Source: Aristolochia californica
Taxonomy: Eukaryota; Streptophyta; Magnoliopsida; Piperales; Aristolochiaceae
Direction: 5' to 3'
DNA length: 64,000 bases
Assembly: GCA_029961685.1 (NCBI GenBank)
Contig: JARWKL010000010.1
Coordinates: 9,507,931-9,571,930 of the forward strand
Shown: positions 39,501-52,365 of the stretch, piece after piece
Position numbering within the stretch: position 1 is the first letter of the stretch
How the letters are laid out: every line of letters begins with the position of its first letter
Translations under genes and position numbers: made by a program
The notes under the pieces: model-generated
Seen by the model: only the letters and a program-made list of their open reading frames with translations
The model's database searches: none
Told to the model about the DNA's origin: nothing

Positions 39501-40295
39501 AAAAAAATAATTTGAACATCCAAAATGGAAAAGCGCAAATGCAGAGAAAGATAATTCCAAAAAGCATCTATGATTTTCAAGGATAGCTAAAAAGTGGGTT
39601 GTTGGGCTCCGGTAAATATCCAACCACACGTTGACTTGAGAATTTAATTTTTTCTACTCCTTGAAATTTTTGGATCATTAGGCCACTTGCATCCTCAACA
39701 TGCTTCTGGTATGCCTATCCACCACACAGAAAACATGTTAGGATCAGTTACAAGTCTCTTTCCTACAAAATCTATTGGGGGGTCTACTAGTGGTACTTCT
39801 CAAACATGGATAACAAAACTTGGGAGTTCATTGTTTGGTGCGTGAAATAATTTTCTTCACTTGCATTTGTTATAGTTTCCAAATTCTTTTGCATTCATAA
39901 AGTCTAAAATTTTCATTTTGTTGTGATCGTATATCTTTTTTCTTTACGAGAAAAATGGGAGGGTGAAAACTCAAGTTTAGTTCTGAAAAGAAAATTTTGA
40001 ACATCCAAAATTGAAATTCCCAAAAGCAGAGAGAGATAATTCCAAAAAGTATCTGTGATTTTTAAGGATGGGCAAAAAGTCGGTTGTTGGGCTCCAGTAA
40101 ATATCCAACCACACGTGAACTTGAGAATTAAATTATTTTCTACTCCTTTAAATTTTTGGATCATTAGGCCACTTGCATCCTCAACATGTTTCTGGCATGC
40201 ATATCCACCACACTTAAAACATGTTAGGATCAGTTACAAGTCTCCTTCCTATCAAATCTATTAGGGGTTGTACTAGTGGAATTTCCCAAACATGG
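30591..40295. repeat. Weakly ordered satellite segment (20 monomers)
   Basis: Monomer starts are 30591, 31077, 31563, 32048, 32534, 33019, 33506, 33991, 34474, 34962, 35447, 35931, 36417, 36899, 37384, 37869, 38355, 38840, 39325 and 39810, nearly all 482-488 bp. I see no clean higher-order period. Local echoes: 30591 shares with 16117 the GATCTTCTATTTTTTT and CCACCTTCACTTAAAAC variants. 31563 shares ATCAGACCACAC with 16601. 32534, 33019 and 35931 share a disrupted GCACAAATG (GCCGAAATG or GTCGAAATG). The pairs 33991-34474 and 36417-36899 share GTGTGTTGGATGGCTCC and AACATTGGAG, 2,426 bp (five monomers) apart; these look like forerunners of the C-A pair further on. Confidence 0.75.
34962..35446. 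repeat. Representative satellite monomer (485 bp)
   Basis: This copy has the modal length and differs from the apparent consensus at only scattered sites, so it serves as a landmark map. Offsets from its first base: ATAACAAAAC box at 0; AGTGCGTGAAATAA from about 27; first CACTTGCAT near 48; TTTGCATACAT near 78; TTTACAAG (usually TTTACGAG) near 133; poly-A tract near 176; AAATGCACAAATGC near 205; CCGGTAAATATCC near 285; CACACGTTAAC near 302; second CACTTGCAT near 358; GCATGCATATC near 383; GTTAGGATTAGTTACAAG near 408. The unit is not a multiple of three (485 = 3 x 161 + 2), so no reading frame carries through successive units. The phase start is arbitrary. Confidence 0.85.
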
Positions 40296-43205
40296 ATAAC
40301 AAAACTTTTGAGTACATTTTTTAGTGCGTGAAATAATTTTCTTCACTTGCATTTGTAATAGTTTCCAAATTCTTTTCCATACATAAACGCTAAAATTTTC
40401 ATTTTTGTGTGATCTTATAACTTTTTTCTTTACGAGAAAAATGGGGGAGTGAAAACTCACGTTTGGATCTGAGAAAAAAAAATTGAACATCATAAATGGA
40501 AATGCACAAATTCTAAGAGTGATAATTCCAAAAAGTATCTGTGATTTTTAAGATAGGCAAAAAGTGTGTTGTTGGGCTCTGGTATATATCCAAACACACG
40601 TTAACATGAGAATTTAATTTTTTTTCTACCCTTCAAAATTTTTGGATCATTAGGCCACTTGCATCGTTAACATGTTTCTGGCAAGCATATCCACCACACT
40701 AAAAACATGTTAGGATCAGTTATAAGTCTCTTTCCTATCAAATCTATTAGGGGTTGTGCTAGTGGAACTTCCGAAACATGGATGACAAAACCTTGGAGTT
40801 CATTTTTTTGTGCGTGAAATAATTTTCTTCACTTGCATTTGTCATAGTGTCCAAATTCTTTTGCATACATAAACTCTAAAATTTTCATTTTGTTGTGATC
40901 TTATATCTTTTTTCTTTACGATAAAAATGGAAGAGTGAAAACTCAAGTTTGGATATGAAAAAAAAAATTTGAACATCGAAAATTGAAATACACAAATGCT
41001 TACAGAGATAATTCGAAAAAGCATTTGTGATTTTCAAGGATAGGCAAAAAGTGTGTTGTTGGGCTCCGGTAAATATCCAACCTCACGTTAACTTGAGAAT
41101 TTAATTTTGTCTACTCCTTGAAATTTTTGGATCATTAGGCCACTTGCATCCTCAACGTGTTTTGGCATGCATATCCACCACATTTAAAACAAGTTAGGAT
41201 CAGTTACAAATCTCTTTCCTTTCAAATCTATTAGGGGTTGTACAAGTGGAACTTCCCAAATATAGATAACAAAACTTTGGAGTTCATTTTTTAGTGTGTG
41301 AAATAATTATCTTTACTTGTAATTGTTATTGTTTCCAAATTCTGTTGCATACTTAAACTCTAAAATTTTCCTTTTGTTGTGATCTTATATCGTTCTTCTT
41401 TACGAGAAAAATGGGGGAATGAAAACTCAAGTTTGGATATTAAAAAAAAAAAATTGAATATCCAAAATGGAAATGCACAAATGCAGAGAGAGATAATTCC
41501 AAAAAGTATCTTTGATTTTTAAGGATAGGAAAAAAGTGGGTTGGTTGGCTCCGGTAAATATCCAACCACACGTTTACTTGAGAATTTAATTTTTTTACTC
41601 CTTGAAATTTTTGGATCATTAGGCCACTTGTATCCTCAACATGTTCCTGGCATGCATATCCACCACACTTAAAACATGTTAGGATCAGTTACAAGTCTTT
41701 TTCCTATCAAATCTATTAGGGGTTGTACTAGTGGAACTTCCCAAACATGGATAACAAAACTTTGGAGTACATTTTTTCTTGCGTGAAATAATTTTCTTCA
41801 CTTGCATTTGTTATAGTTTCCAAATTCTTTTCCATACATAAATGCTTAAATTTTCATTTTTTAGTGATCTTATATCTTTTTCCTTTACGAGAAAAATGGG
41901 GGAGTGAAAACTCACGTTTGGATCTGAAAAAAAAAAATTTGAACATCGTAAATGGAAATGCACAAATGCTGAGAGTGATAATTCCAAAAGTATCTGTGAT
42001 TTTTATGGATAGGCAAAAAGTGTGTTGTTGGGCTCTGGTAAATATCCAACCACACGTTAACATGAGAATTTAATTTTTTTCTACTCTTCTAAATTTTTGG
42101 ATCATTAGGCCACTTGCATCGTTAACATGTTTCTGGCAAGCATATCCACCACACTAAAAACATGTAAGGATCAGTTACAAGTCTCTTTCCTATCAAATCT
42201 ATTAGGGGTTGTGCTAGTGGAACTTCCAAAACATGGATGACAAAACTTTGGAGTTCTTGTTTTTGTGCGTGAAATAATTTTCATCGCTTGCACTTGTCAT
42301 AGCTTCCAAATTCTTTTCCATACATAAACTCTAAAATTTTTATTTTGTTGTGATCTTATATCTTTTTTCTTTACGATAAAAATGGAAGAGTGAAAACTCT
42401 AAGTTTGGACCTGAAAAAAAATTTTGAACATCCAAAATGGAAATGCACAAATGCTGAGAGAGATAATTTGAAAAAGCATCTGTGATTTTCAAGGATAGGC
42501 AAATAGTGTGTTGTTGGGCTCCGGTTAATATCCAACCTCACGTTAACTTGAGAATTTAATTTTGTCAGTTCTTGAAATTTTTGGATCATTAGTCCACTTG
42601 CATCCTCAACATGTTTTGGCATGGATATCCACCACATTTAAAACAAGTTAGGATAAGTTACAAATCTCTTTCCTTTCAAATCTATTAGGGGTTGTACAAG
42701 TGGAACTTCCCAAATATGGATAACAAAACTTTGGAGTTCATTTTTTAGTGTGTGAAATAATTTTCTTCACTTGCAATTGTGATAGCTTCAAAATTCTTTT
42801 GCATACTTAAACTCTAAAATTTTCCTTTTGTTATGATCTTATATCTTTCTTCTTTAAGAGAAATATGGGAGAGTGAAAACTCAAGTTTGGATATTAAAAA
42901 AAAAAAATTGAACATCCAAAATGGAAATGCAGAAATGCTGAGAGAGATAATTCCAAAAAGTATCAGTGATTTTTAAAGATAGGAAAAAAGTGGGTTGGTT
43001 GGCTCCGGTAAATATCCAACCAGACGTTAACTTGAGAATTTATTTTTTTCTACTCCTTGAAATTACTGGATCATTAGTCCACTTGTATCTTCAATATGTT
43101 CCTGGCATGCATATCCACCACACTTAAAACATGTTAGGATCAGTTACCAGTCTTTCTCCTCTCAAATCTATTAGGGGTTGTACTAGTGGAACTTCCAAAA
43201 CATGG
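40296..43205. repeat. Two B-C-A trimers (~1.45 kb each)
   Basis: Monomer starts are B 40296, C 40782, A 41266; B 41751, C 42237, A 42720. B: AAA(C/T)GCT(T)AAATTTTC, AACTCACGTTTGG, ACATCGTAAATGG (ACATCATAAATGG at 40296), GAGAGTGATAATTCC, GTTAACATGAGAATT, GCATCGTTAACATG and CACTAAAAACATG. C: GGATGACAAAAC, TTTTCATCGCTTGC or TTTTCTTCACTTGC with TTGTCATAG, ACGATAAAAATGGAAG, AAAGCAT(C/T)TGTGATTTTCAAGG, CCAACCTCACG, AACGTGTTTTGGCATG and TTTAAAACAAG. A: TCCCAAATAT, CTTAAACTCTAAAATTTTCC, GGATATTAAAA and GTTGGTTGGCTCCGG. Trimer spacing is 1,455 bp. Confidence 0.82.
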
Positions 43206-44147
43206 ATAAAAAAACGTTGGAGTTCATTTTTTAGTGCGTGAAATAATTTTCTTGACTTGCATTTGTTAAAGTTTCCAAATTATTTTGCATACATAAACTC
43301 TGAAATTTTCATTTTGTGATCTTATATCATTTTTTTTTTCTGAGAAAAATAGAAGAGAGAAAACTCAAGTTCTGATCTAAAAAAGAAATTGAACATCCAA
43401 AATGGAAATGCACAAATGCTGAGAGAGATAATTCCAAAAAGTATCTGTGATTTTTAAGGAAAGGCAAAAAGTGGGTAGCTGGCTCCGGTAAATATCCAAC
43501 AACACGTTAACTTAAGAATTTAATTTTTTTCTACACCTAAAAAATGTTGGATCATTAGGCCACTTGCATCCTCAACATGTTTCTGGCATGCATATCCACC
43601 ACACTTAAAACATGTTAGGATCAGTTATAGGTCTCTTTCCTATCAAATCTATTGGGGGTTGTACTAGTGGAACTTGCCAAATATTTTTTAGTGCGTGAAA
43701 TAATTTTGTTCACTTGCATTTGTTATAGTTTCCAAATTCTTTTGCATACATAAACTCCAAAACTTTCATTTTGTTGTGATCTTAAATCCTTTTTCAATAC
43801 GAGAAAAATGGGAGAGTGAAAACTCAAGTTTGGATCTGAAAAAAAAAATTTGCACATCCAAAATGAAAATGCACAAATTCTAAGAGAGATAATTCATAAA
43901 CGTATCTGTGATTTTTAAGGATAGGCAAACAGTGGGTTGTTGGGCTCCCGTAAATATCCAACCACACGTTAACTTGAGAATTTACTTTTTTCTGCTCCTT
44001 GAAATTTTTGGATCATTAGGCCACTTCCTTCCTCAACAAGTTCCTGGCATGCATATCCACCACACTTAAAACATGTTAGGATCAGTTACAAGTCTCTTTC
44101 CTATCAAACCAATTAGGGGTTGTACTAGTGGAACTTCCCAAACTTGG
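43206..44147. repeat. E-F monomer pair, second with a 28-bp deletion
   Basis: 43206 (E) has CTTGACTTGC, ACTCTGAAATTTTC, AGAAGAGAGAAAAC, AAGTTCTGATC, CCAACAACACG and AACTTAAG. The same set returns at 54788. The next monomer (F) has TTTTGTTCACTTGC and AAAACTTTCATTTTG; F types return at 55275 and 55762. In this F copy the phase box is lost: GAACTTGCCAAA joins TATTTTTTAGTGCG near 43680, a 28-bp deletion that gives a preceding interval of 457 bp. From here on many units end in CTCAACAAGTTCCTGGC. Confidence 0.75.
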
Positions 44148-46086
44148 ATAAAAAAACATTGGGGATCATTTCGTAGTGCCTAAAATAATTTTCTTCACTT
44201 GCATTTGTTATAGTTTCCAAATTCTTTTGCATACATAAAGTCTAAAATTTTAATTTTTTTGTGATCTCATTTCTTTTTTATTTACGAGAAAAATGGGAGA
44301 ATGAAAACTCAAGTTTGGATCTGAAAAAAAAAAAGTTGAACTTCCAAAATGGAAATGCACAAATGTTGAGAGAGATAAATCCAAAAAGTATCTATGATTT
44401 TTAAGGATATGTAAAAAGTGGGTTGTTGGGCTCCGGTAAATATCCAACCACACGTTAAGTTGAGAATTTAATTTTTTCTACTCCTTGAAAATTTTGGATC
44501 ATTAGGCCACTTGTTTCATCAACAAGTTCCTGGCATGCATATCCACCACACTTCAAACATGTTAGGATCAGTTACAAGTCTCTTTCCTATCAAATCTATT
44601 AGGGGTTGTACTAGTGGAACTTCCAAAACATGGATAACAAAACTTTGGAGTACATTTTTTTGTGCGTGAAATAATTTTCTTCACTTGCATTTGTTAGAGT
44701 TTCCAAATTCTTTTCCATACATCAATGCTAAAATTTTCATTTTGTTGTGATCTTATAACTTTTTTCTTTACGAGAAAAATCGGGGAGTGAAAACTCACGT
44801 TTGGATCTGAGAAAAAAAAATTGAACATCGTAAATGAAAATGCACAAATGCTGAGAGTGATAATTCCAAAAAGTATCGATGATTTTTAAGGAAAGGCAAA
44901 AAGTGGGTTGCTGGGCTCCGGTAAATATCCAAGAACACGTTAACTTAAGAATTTAAGTTTTTTCTACTCCTAGAAATTGTTGGATCATTAGGCCACTTGC
45001 ATCCTCAACATGTTTCTGGCATACATATCCACCAATCTTAAAACATGTTAGGATATGTTATAAGTCTCTTTCCTTTCAAATCTATTAGGGGTTGTACTAG
45101 TGGAACTTCCCAAACATGGGTAACAAAACTTTGGAGTTCTTTTCTTAGTGTGTGATATAATTTTGTTCACTTGCATTTGTTATAGTTTCCAAATTCTTTT
45201 GCATACATAAAATCCGAAACTTTCATTTTGTTGTGATCTTATATCTTTTTTCATTACGAGAAAAATGGGAGAGAGAAAACTCAAGCTTGGATCTGAAAAA
45301 AAAAAATTGAACATCCAAAATGGAAATGCACAAATGCTGAGAGAGATAATTCGAAAAAAGCATCTGTGATTTTCAAGGGTAGGCAAAAAGTGTGTTATTG
45401 GGCACCGGTAAATATCCAAGCTCAGGTTAACTTGAGAATTTAATTTTGTCTGCTCCTTAAAATTTTTGGATCATTAGGCCACTTGCATCCTCAACATGTT
45501 TTGGCATGCATATCCACCACATTTAAAACAAGTTAGGATCAGTTAAAAATCTCTTTCCTTTCAAATCTATTAGGGTTGTACAAGTGGAACTTCCCAAATA
45601 TGGATAACAAAACTTTGGAGTTCATTTTTTAGAGCGTAAAATAATTTTCTTCACTTGCAAATTTTATAGTTTCCAAATTCTTTTGCATACTGAAACACTA
45701 AGATTTTCCTTTCTTTGTGATCTTATATCTTTCTTCTTTAAGAGAAAAATGGGGGAGTGAAAACTCAAGTTTGGATATTAACAAAAAAATTGAACATCCA
45801 AAATGGAAATGCACAAATGCTGAGAGAGATAATTCCAAAAAGTATCAGTGATTTTTAAAGATAGGAAAAAAATGGATTGGTTGGCTTCGGTAAATATCCA
45901 ACCACACGTTGACTTGAGAATTTAATTTTTTCTACTCCTTGAAATTTTTGGATCATTAGCCACTTGCTTCCTCAACAAGTTTCTGGCATGCATATCCACC
46001 ACACTTAAAACATGTTAGGATTAGTTACAAGTCTCTTTCCTATCAAATCTATTGGGGGTTGTACTAGTGGAACTTCCAAAACAGGG
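44148..46086. repeat. Tetramer D-B/E-F/C-A with a two-monomer patch
   Basis: Monomer starts are 44148 (D: CATAAAGTCTAAAATTTTAATT, here read as CATAAAGTC then AAAATTTTAATT; GTTGAACTTCC), 44634, 45120 and 45604 (A). 44634 begins as B (ACATCGTAAATG, GAGAGTGATAA) but from about 44889 reads as E (AAGGAAAGGC, GGGTTGCTGGGC, CCAAGAACACG, TAGAAATTGTTGG, GTTATAAG). 45120 begins as F (TTTTGTTCACTTGC, GAAACTTTCATTTTG, TTTCATTACGAG) and from about 45350 reads as C (TTCGAAAAAAGC, GATTTTCAAGG, GTGTGTTATTGG, TTTTGGCATGC). Both monomers keep normal length, so the foreign tract of roughly 400-490 bp is in register. Confidence 0.78.
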
Positions 46087-48506
46087 ATAACAAAACATTG
46101 GAGTACATTTTTTAGTGCGTGTAATAATTTTCTTCACTTACATTTGTTATAGTTTCCAAATTCTTTTCCCTACATAAATGCTAAAATTTTCATTTTGTTT
46201 TGATCTTATATCTTTTTTCTTTACGAGAAAAATGGGGGAGTGAAAACTCACGTTTGGATCTAAGAAAAAAAATTTAACATCGTAAATGGAAATGCACAAA
46301 TGCTGATAGTAATAATTCCAAAAAGTATCTGTGATTTTTAAGGATAGGCAAAAAGTGTGTTGTTGGGCTCTGGTAAATATCCAACCACACGTTAACATGA
46401 GAATTTAATTTTTTTCTACTCTTTGAAATTTTTGGATCATTAGGCCACAAGCATCGTTAACATGTTTCTGTCAAGCATATCCACCACACTAAAAACATGT
46501 TAGGATCACTTAAAAGTCTCTTTCCTATCAAACCTATTAGGGGTTGTACTAGTGGAACTTCGGAAACTTGGATAACAGAACTTTGGGGTTCATTTTTTAG
46601 TGCCTGAAATAATTTTCTTCAATTGCATTTGTTATAGTTTCCAAATTCTTTTGCATACATAAAGCCTAAAATTTTAATTCTTTTGTGATCTTACTTCTTT
46701 TTTCTTTACGAGAAAAATGGGAGAGAAAAAACTCAAGTTTGGATCTGAAAAAAAAGAGTTGAACTTCCAAAATGGAAATGCACAAATGCTGACAGAGATA
46801 ATTCCAAAAAGTATCTGTGATTTTTAAGGATAGGCAAAATGTGGGTTGTTGGGCTCCGGTAAATATCCAACCACATGTTAACTTGAAAATTTAATTTTTT
46901 CTTCTCCTTGAAATTTTTGCATCATTAGGCCACTTGCTTCCTCAACAAGTTCCTGGCATGCATATCCACCACACTTAAAACATGTTACGATCAGTTACAA
47001 GTCTCTTTCCTATCAAATCTATTAGGGGTTGTACTAGTGGAACTTCCCAAACATGGATAACAAAACTTTGGAGTACATTTTTTAGTGCGTGAAATAATTT
47101 TCTTCACTTGCATTTGTTATAGTTTCCAAATTCTTTTCCATTCATAAATGCTAAAATTTTCATTTTGTTGTGATCTTATATCTTTTTTCTTTACGAGAAA
47201 AATGGGGGAGTGAAAACTCAGGTTTGGATCTGAGAAAAAAAAATTGAACATCTTAAATGGAAATGCACAAATGCTGAGAGTGATAATTCCGAAAAGTATC
47301 TGTGATTTTTAAGGATAGCCAAAAAGTGTGTTGTTGGGATCTGGTAAATATCCAACCACACGTTAACATTAGAATTTAATTTTTTTCTACTCTTTGAAAT
47401 TTTTGGATCATTAGGCCACTTGCATCGTTAACATGTTTCTGGCAAGCGTATCCACCTCACTAAAAACATGTTAAGATCAGTTACAAGTCTCTTTCCTATA
47501 AAATCTATAAGGGGTTGTGCTAGTGGAACTTCCGAAACATGGATGACAAAACTTTGGAGTTCATTTTTTTGTGCGTGAAATAATTTTCATCACTTGCATT
47601 TGTCATAGTTTCATAATTTTTTTGCATATATAAACTCTAAAATTTTCATTTTGTTGTGATCGTATATCTTTTTTCTTTACGATAAAAATGGAAGAGTGAA
47701 GACTCATGTTTGGATCTGAAAAAAAAAATTTGAACAACCAAAATGGAAATGCACAAATGTTGAGAGAGATAATTCGAAAAGCATCTGTGATTTTCATGGA
47801 TAAGAAAAAAGTGTGTTGTTGGGCTCCAGTAAATATCCAACCTCACGTTAACTTGAGAATTTAATTTTGTCTTCTCCTTGAAATTTTTTGATCATTAGGC
47901 CACTTGCATCCTCAGCATGTTTTGGCATGTATATCCACCACATTTAAAACAAGTTAAGATCAGTTACAAATCTCTTTCCTTTCAAATCTATTAGGGGTTG
48001 TACAAGTGGAACTTCCCAAATATGGATAACAAAACTTTGGAGTTCATTTTTTAGTGTGTGAAATAATTTTCTTCACTTGCAATTGTTATAGTTTCCAAAT
48101 TCTTTTGCATACTTAAACACTAAAATTTTTCTTTTGTTGTGATCTTATATCTTTCTTCTTTACGAGAAAAATGGGGGAGTGAAAACTCAAGTTTGGATAT
48201 TAAAAAAAAAATTGAACATCCAAAATGGAAATGCACAAATGCTGAGAGAGATAATTCCAAAAAGTATCAGTGATTTTTCAGGATAGGAAAAAAGTGGGTT
48301 GGTTGGCTCCGGTAAATATCCAACCACACGTTAACTTGAAAATTTAATTTTTTCTACTTGAAATTTTTGGATCATTAGGCCACTTGCTTCCTCAACAAGT
48401 TCCTGACATGCATATCCACCACACTTAAAACATGTTAGGATCAGTTACAAGTCTCTTTCTTATCAAATCTATTAGGGGTTGTACTAGTGGAACTTCCCAA
48501 ACATGG
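46087..48506. repeat. B'-D-B-C-A pentamer, copy 1 (2.42 kb)
   Basis: Monomer starts are 46087 (B'), 46572 (D), 47057 (B), 47543 (C) and 48026 (A). B' differs from B by AAAACAGGGATAAC and ATTTAACATCGTAAATGG. D has AACTTGGATAAC, TTTGGGGTTC, GTGCCTGAAAT, TTCAATTGC, TTTTAATTCTTTTGTG and GATCTTACTTC. C has CATTTGTCATAGTTTCATAA. A has the TTGGTTGGCTCCGG form. The next pentamer in phase starts at 49949. Confidence 0.83.
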
Positions 48507-49948
48507 ATAACAAAACTTTGGAGTACATTTTTTAGTGTGTGAAATAATTTTCCTCACTTGAATTTGTTATAGTTTCCAAATTCTTTTCCATACATAAATG
48601 CTAAAATTTTCATTTTTTTGTGATCTGATATCTTTTTTCTTTACGAAAAAAATGGGGAGTGAAAACTCACGTTTGGATATGAGAAAAAAAAATTGAACAT
48701 CGTAAATGGAAATGCACAAATGCTGAGAGTGATAATTCCAAAAAGTATCTGTGATTTTTAAGGATAGGCAAAAAGTGTGTTGTTGGGCTCTGGTAAATAT
48801 CCAACTACACCTTAACTTGAGAATTTCATTTTTTTCTACTCTTTGAAATTTTTGGATCATTAGGCCACTTGCATCGTTAACATGTTTCTGGCAAGCATAT
48901 TCAGCACACTAAAAACATGTTAGGATCAGTTACAAGTCTCTTTCCTATCAAATCTCTTAGGGGTTGTGCTATTGGAACTTCCGAAATATGGATGACAAAA
49001 CTTTGGAGTTCATTTTTTTGTGCGTGAAATAATTTTCATCACTGGCATTTGTCATAGTTTCCAAATTCTTTTCCCTAAATAAACTCTAAAATTTTCATTT
49101 TGTTGTTATCTTATATCTTTTTCTTTACGATAAAAATGGAAGAGTGAAAACTCAAGTTTGGATCTGAAAAAAAAAATTTGAACATCCAAAATGGAAATGC
49201 ACAAATGTTGAGAGAGATAATTCGAAAAAAGCATCTGTGATTTTCAAGGATAGGCAAAAAGTGTGTTATTGGGCTCCGGTAAATATCCAAGCTCAGGTTA
49301 ACTTGAGAATTTAATTTTGTCTACTCCTTGAAATTTTTGGATCATTAGGCCAATTGCATCCTCAACATGTTTTGGCATGCATATCCACCACGTTCAAAAC
49401 AAGTTAGGATAAGTTACAAATCTCTTTCCTTTCAAATCTATTCGGGGTTGTACAAGTGCAACTTCCCAAATATGGATAACAAAACTTTGGAGTTCATTTT
49501 TAGTGTGTAAAATAATTTTCTTTACTTGCAAATTTTATAGTTTCCAAATTCTTTTGAATACTTAAACACTAAGATTTTCCTTTTGTTGTGATCTTATATC
49601 TTTGTTCTTTACGAGAAAATGGGGGAGTTAACACTCAAGTTTGGATATTAAAAAAAAAATTGAACATCCAAAATGGAAATGCACAAATGCTGAGAGAGAT
49701 AATTGCAAAAAGTATCAGTGATTTTTAAGGATAGGAAAAAAATGGGTTGGTTGACTTCTGTAAATATCCAACCACACGTTAATTTGAGAATTTAATTTTT
49801 TCTACTCCTTGAAATTTTTGGATCATTAGGTCCTCAACAAGTTCCTGCCATTCATATCCACCACACTAAAAACACGTTAGGATCAGTTACAAGTCTCTTT
49901 CCTATCAAATCTATTAGGGGTTGTACTAGTGGAACTTCCAAAACAGGG
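48507..49948. repeat. B-C-A trimer between pentamers (1.44 kb)
   Basis: Monomer starts are 48507 (B), 48992 (C) and 49476 (A), with the variants listed for the trimers at 40296. The C monomer carries TTCGAAAAAAGCATC and GTGTGTTATTGGGC, also seen in the chimeric C at 45120. The A monomer carries GCAAATTTTATAG, also seen at 45604. So this trimer is closest to the block at 44148-46086 rather than to its immediate neighbours. The A unit is 473 bp because GGCCACTTGCTT is lost before CCTCAACAAG (near 49828). Confidence 0.8.
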
Positions 49949-52365
49949 ATAACAAAACTTTGGAGTATATTTTTTAGTGCGTGAAATAATTTTCTTCACT
50001 TGCATTTGTTATAGTTTCCAAATTCTTTTCCATACATAAATGCTAAAATTTTCATTTTGTTGTGATCTTATATTTTTTTTCTTTATGAGAAAAAAGGGGG
50101 AGTGAAAACTCATGTTTGGATCTAAGAAAAAAAATTTAACATCGTAAATGGAAATGCACATATGCTGAGAGTATTAATTCCAAAAAGTATCTGTAATTTT
50201 TAAGGATAGGCAAAAATTGTGTTGTTGGGCTCTGGTAAATATCCAACCACATGTTCACATGAGAATTTAATTTTTTTCTACTCTTTGAAATTTTGGATCA
50301 TTAAGCCACTTGCATCGTTAACATGTTTCTGGCAAGCATATCCACCACACTAAAAACATGTTAGGATCACTTACAAGTCTCTTTCCTATCAAACCTATTA
50401 GGGGTTGTACTAGAGGAAATTCCGAAACTTGGATAACAAAACTTTGGGGTTCATATTTTAGTGCCTGAAATAATTTTCTTCAATTGCATTTGTTATAGTT
50501 TCCAAATTCTTTTGCATACATAAAGTCTAAAATTTTAATTCTTTTGTGATCTTACTTCTTTTTTCTTTACGAGAAAAATGGGAGAGTAAAAACTCAAGTT
50601 TGGATCTGAGAAACAAAAAGTTGAACTTCGAAAATGGAAATGCACAAATGTTGAGAGAGATAATTCCAAAAAGTATCGGGGATTTTTAAGGATAGGGAAA
50701 AAGTGGGTTGTTGGGCTCCATTAAATAGCCAACCACACGTTAACTTGAAAATTTAATTTTTTCTACTCCTTGAAATTTTTGGATCATTAGGCCACTTGCT
50801 TCCTCAACAAGTTCCTGCCATGCATATCCACCACACTTAAAACATGTTAGGATAGTTACAAGTCTCTTTCCTATCAAATCTATTTGGGGTTGTACTAGTG
50901 GAACTTCCCAAACATGGATAACAAAACTTTGGAGTATATTTTTTAGTGCGTGAAATAATTTTCTTCACTTGCATTTGTTATAGTTTCCAAATTCTTTTCC
51001 ATTCATAAATGCTAAAATTTTCATTTTGTTGTGATCTTATATCTTTTTTCTTTACGAGAAAAATGGGGGAGAGAAAACTCACATTTGGATCTGAGAAAAA
51101 AAAATTGAACATCGTAAATGGAAATGCACAAATGCTGAGAGTGATAATTCCACAAAGTATCTGTGATTTTTAAGGATAGGCAAAAAGTGTGTTGTTGGGA
51201 TCTGGTAAATATCCAACCACACGTTAACATGAGAATTTAATTTTTTTCTACTCTTTGAAATTTTTGGATCATTAGGCCACATGCATCGTTAACATGTTTT
51301 TGGCAAGCATATCCACCACACTAAAAACATGTTGGGATCAGTTACAAGTCTCTTTCCTATAAAATCTATAAGGGGTTGTGCTAGTGGAACTTCTGAAACG
51401 TGGATGACAAAACTTGGAGTTCATTTTTTTGTGTGTGAAATAATTTTCATCACTTGCATTTGTCATAGTTTCATAATTTTTTTGCATATATAAACTCTAA
51501 AATTTTCATTTTGTTGTGATCGTAAATCTTTTTTCTTTACGATAAAAATGGAAGAGTGAAGACTCATGTTTGGATCTAAAAAAAAAAATTTGAACAGCCA
51601 AAATGGAAATGCACAAATGCTGAGAGAGATAATTCGAAAAAGCATTTGTGATTTTCAAGGATAGGCAAAAAGTGTGTTGTTGGGCTCCGGTTAATATCCA
51701 ACCTCACGTTAACTTGAGAATTTAATTTTGTCGTCTCCTTGAAATTTTTGGATCATTAGGCCACTTGCATCCTCAACATGTTTTGGCATGCATATCCACC
51801 ACATTTAAAACAAGTTAGGATCAGTTACAAATCTCTTTCGTTTCAAATCTATTAGGGGTTGTACAACTGGAACTTCCCAAATATGGATAACATATCTTTG
51901 GAGTTTATTTTTTAGTGTGAGAAAAAAATTTATTCACTAGCAATTGTTATAGTTTCAAAATTCTTTTGCATACTTAAACACTAAAATTTTCCTTTTGTTG
52001 TGATCTTTCTTTCTTCTTTACGAGAAAAATGGGGGAGTGAAAACTCAAGTTTGGATATTAAAAAAAAAAATTGAACATCCAAAATGGAAATGCTCAAATG
52101 CTGAGAGAGATAATTCCAAAAAGTTTCAATGATTTTTAAGGATAGGAAAAAAGTGGGTTGGTTGGCTCCGGTAAAAATCCAACCACACGTTAACTTGAGA
52201 ATTTAATTTTTTCTACTCAAAATTTTTGGATCATTAGGTCACTTGCTTCCTCAACAAGTTCCTGGCTGGCATATCCACCACACTTAAAACATGTTAAGAT
52301 CAGTTACAAGTCTCTTTCCTATCAAATCTATTAGGGGTTGTACTAGTTGAACTTCCCAAACATGG
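49949..52365. repeat. B'-D-B-C-A pentamer, copy 2
   Basis: Monomer starts are 49949, 50433, 50918, 51404 and 51887. Distances to the matching monomers of copy 1 are 3,862, 3,861, 3,861, 3,861 and 3,861 bp, so the two pentamers align monomer for monomer. Shared rare variants include AAACAGGGATAAC (49949/46087), AACTTGGATAAC with GGGGTTC (50433/46572), CCATTCATAAATGC (50918/47057), and TTTCATAATTTTTTTGCATATAT with GAAGACTCATG (51404/47543, the first read as TTTCATAATTT then TGCATATAT). Confidence 0.85.
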
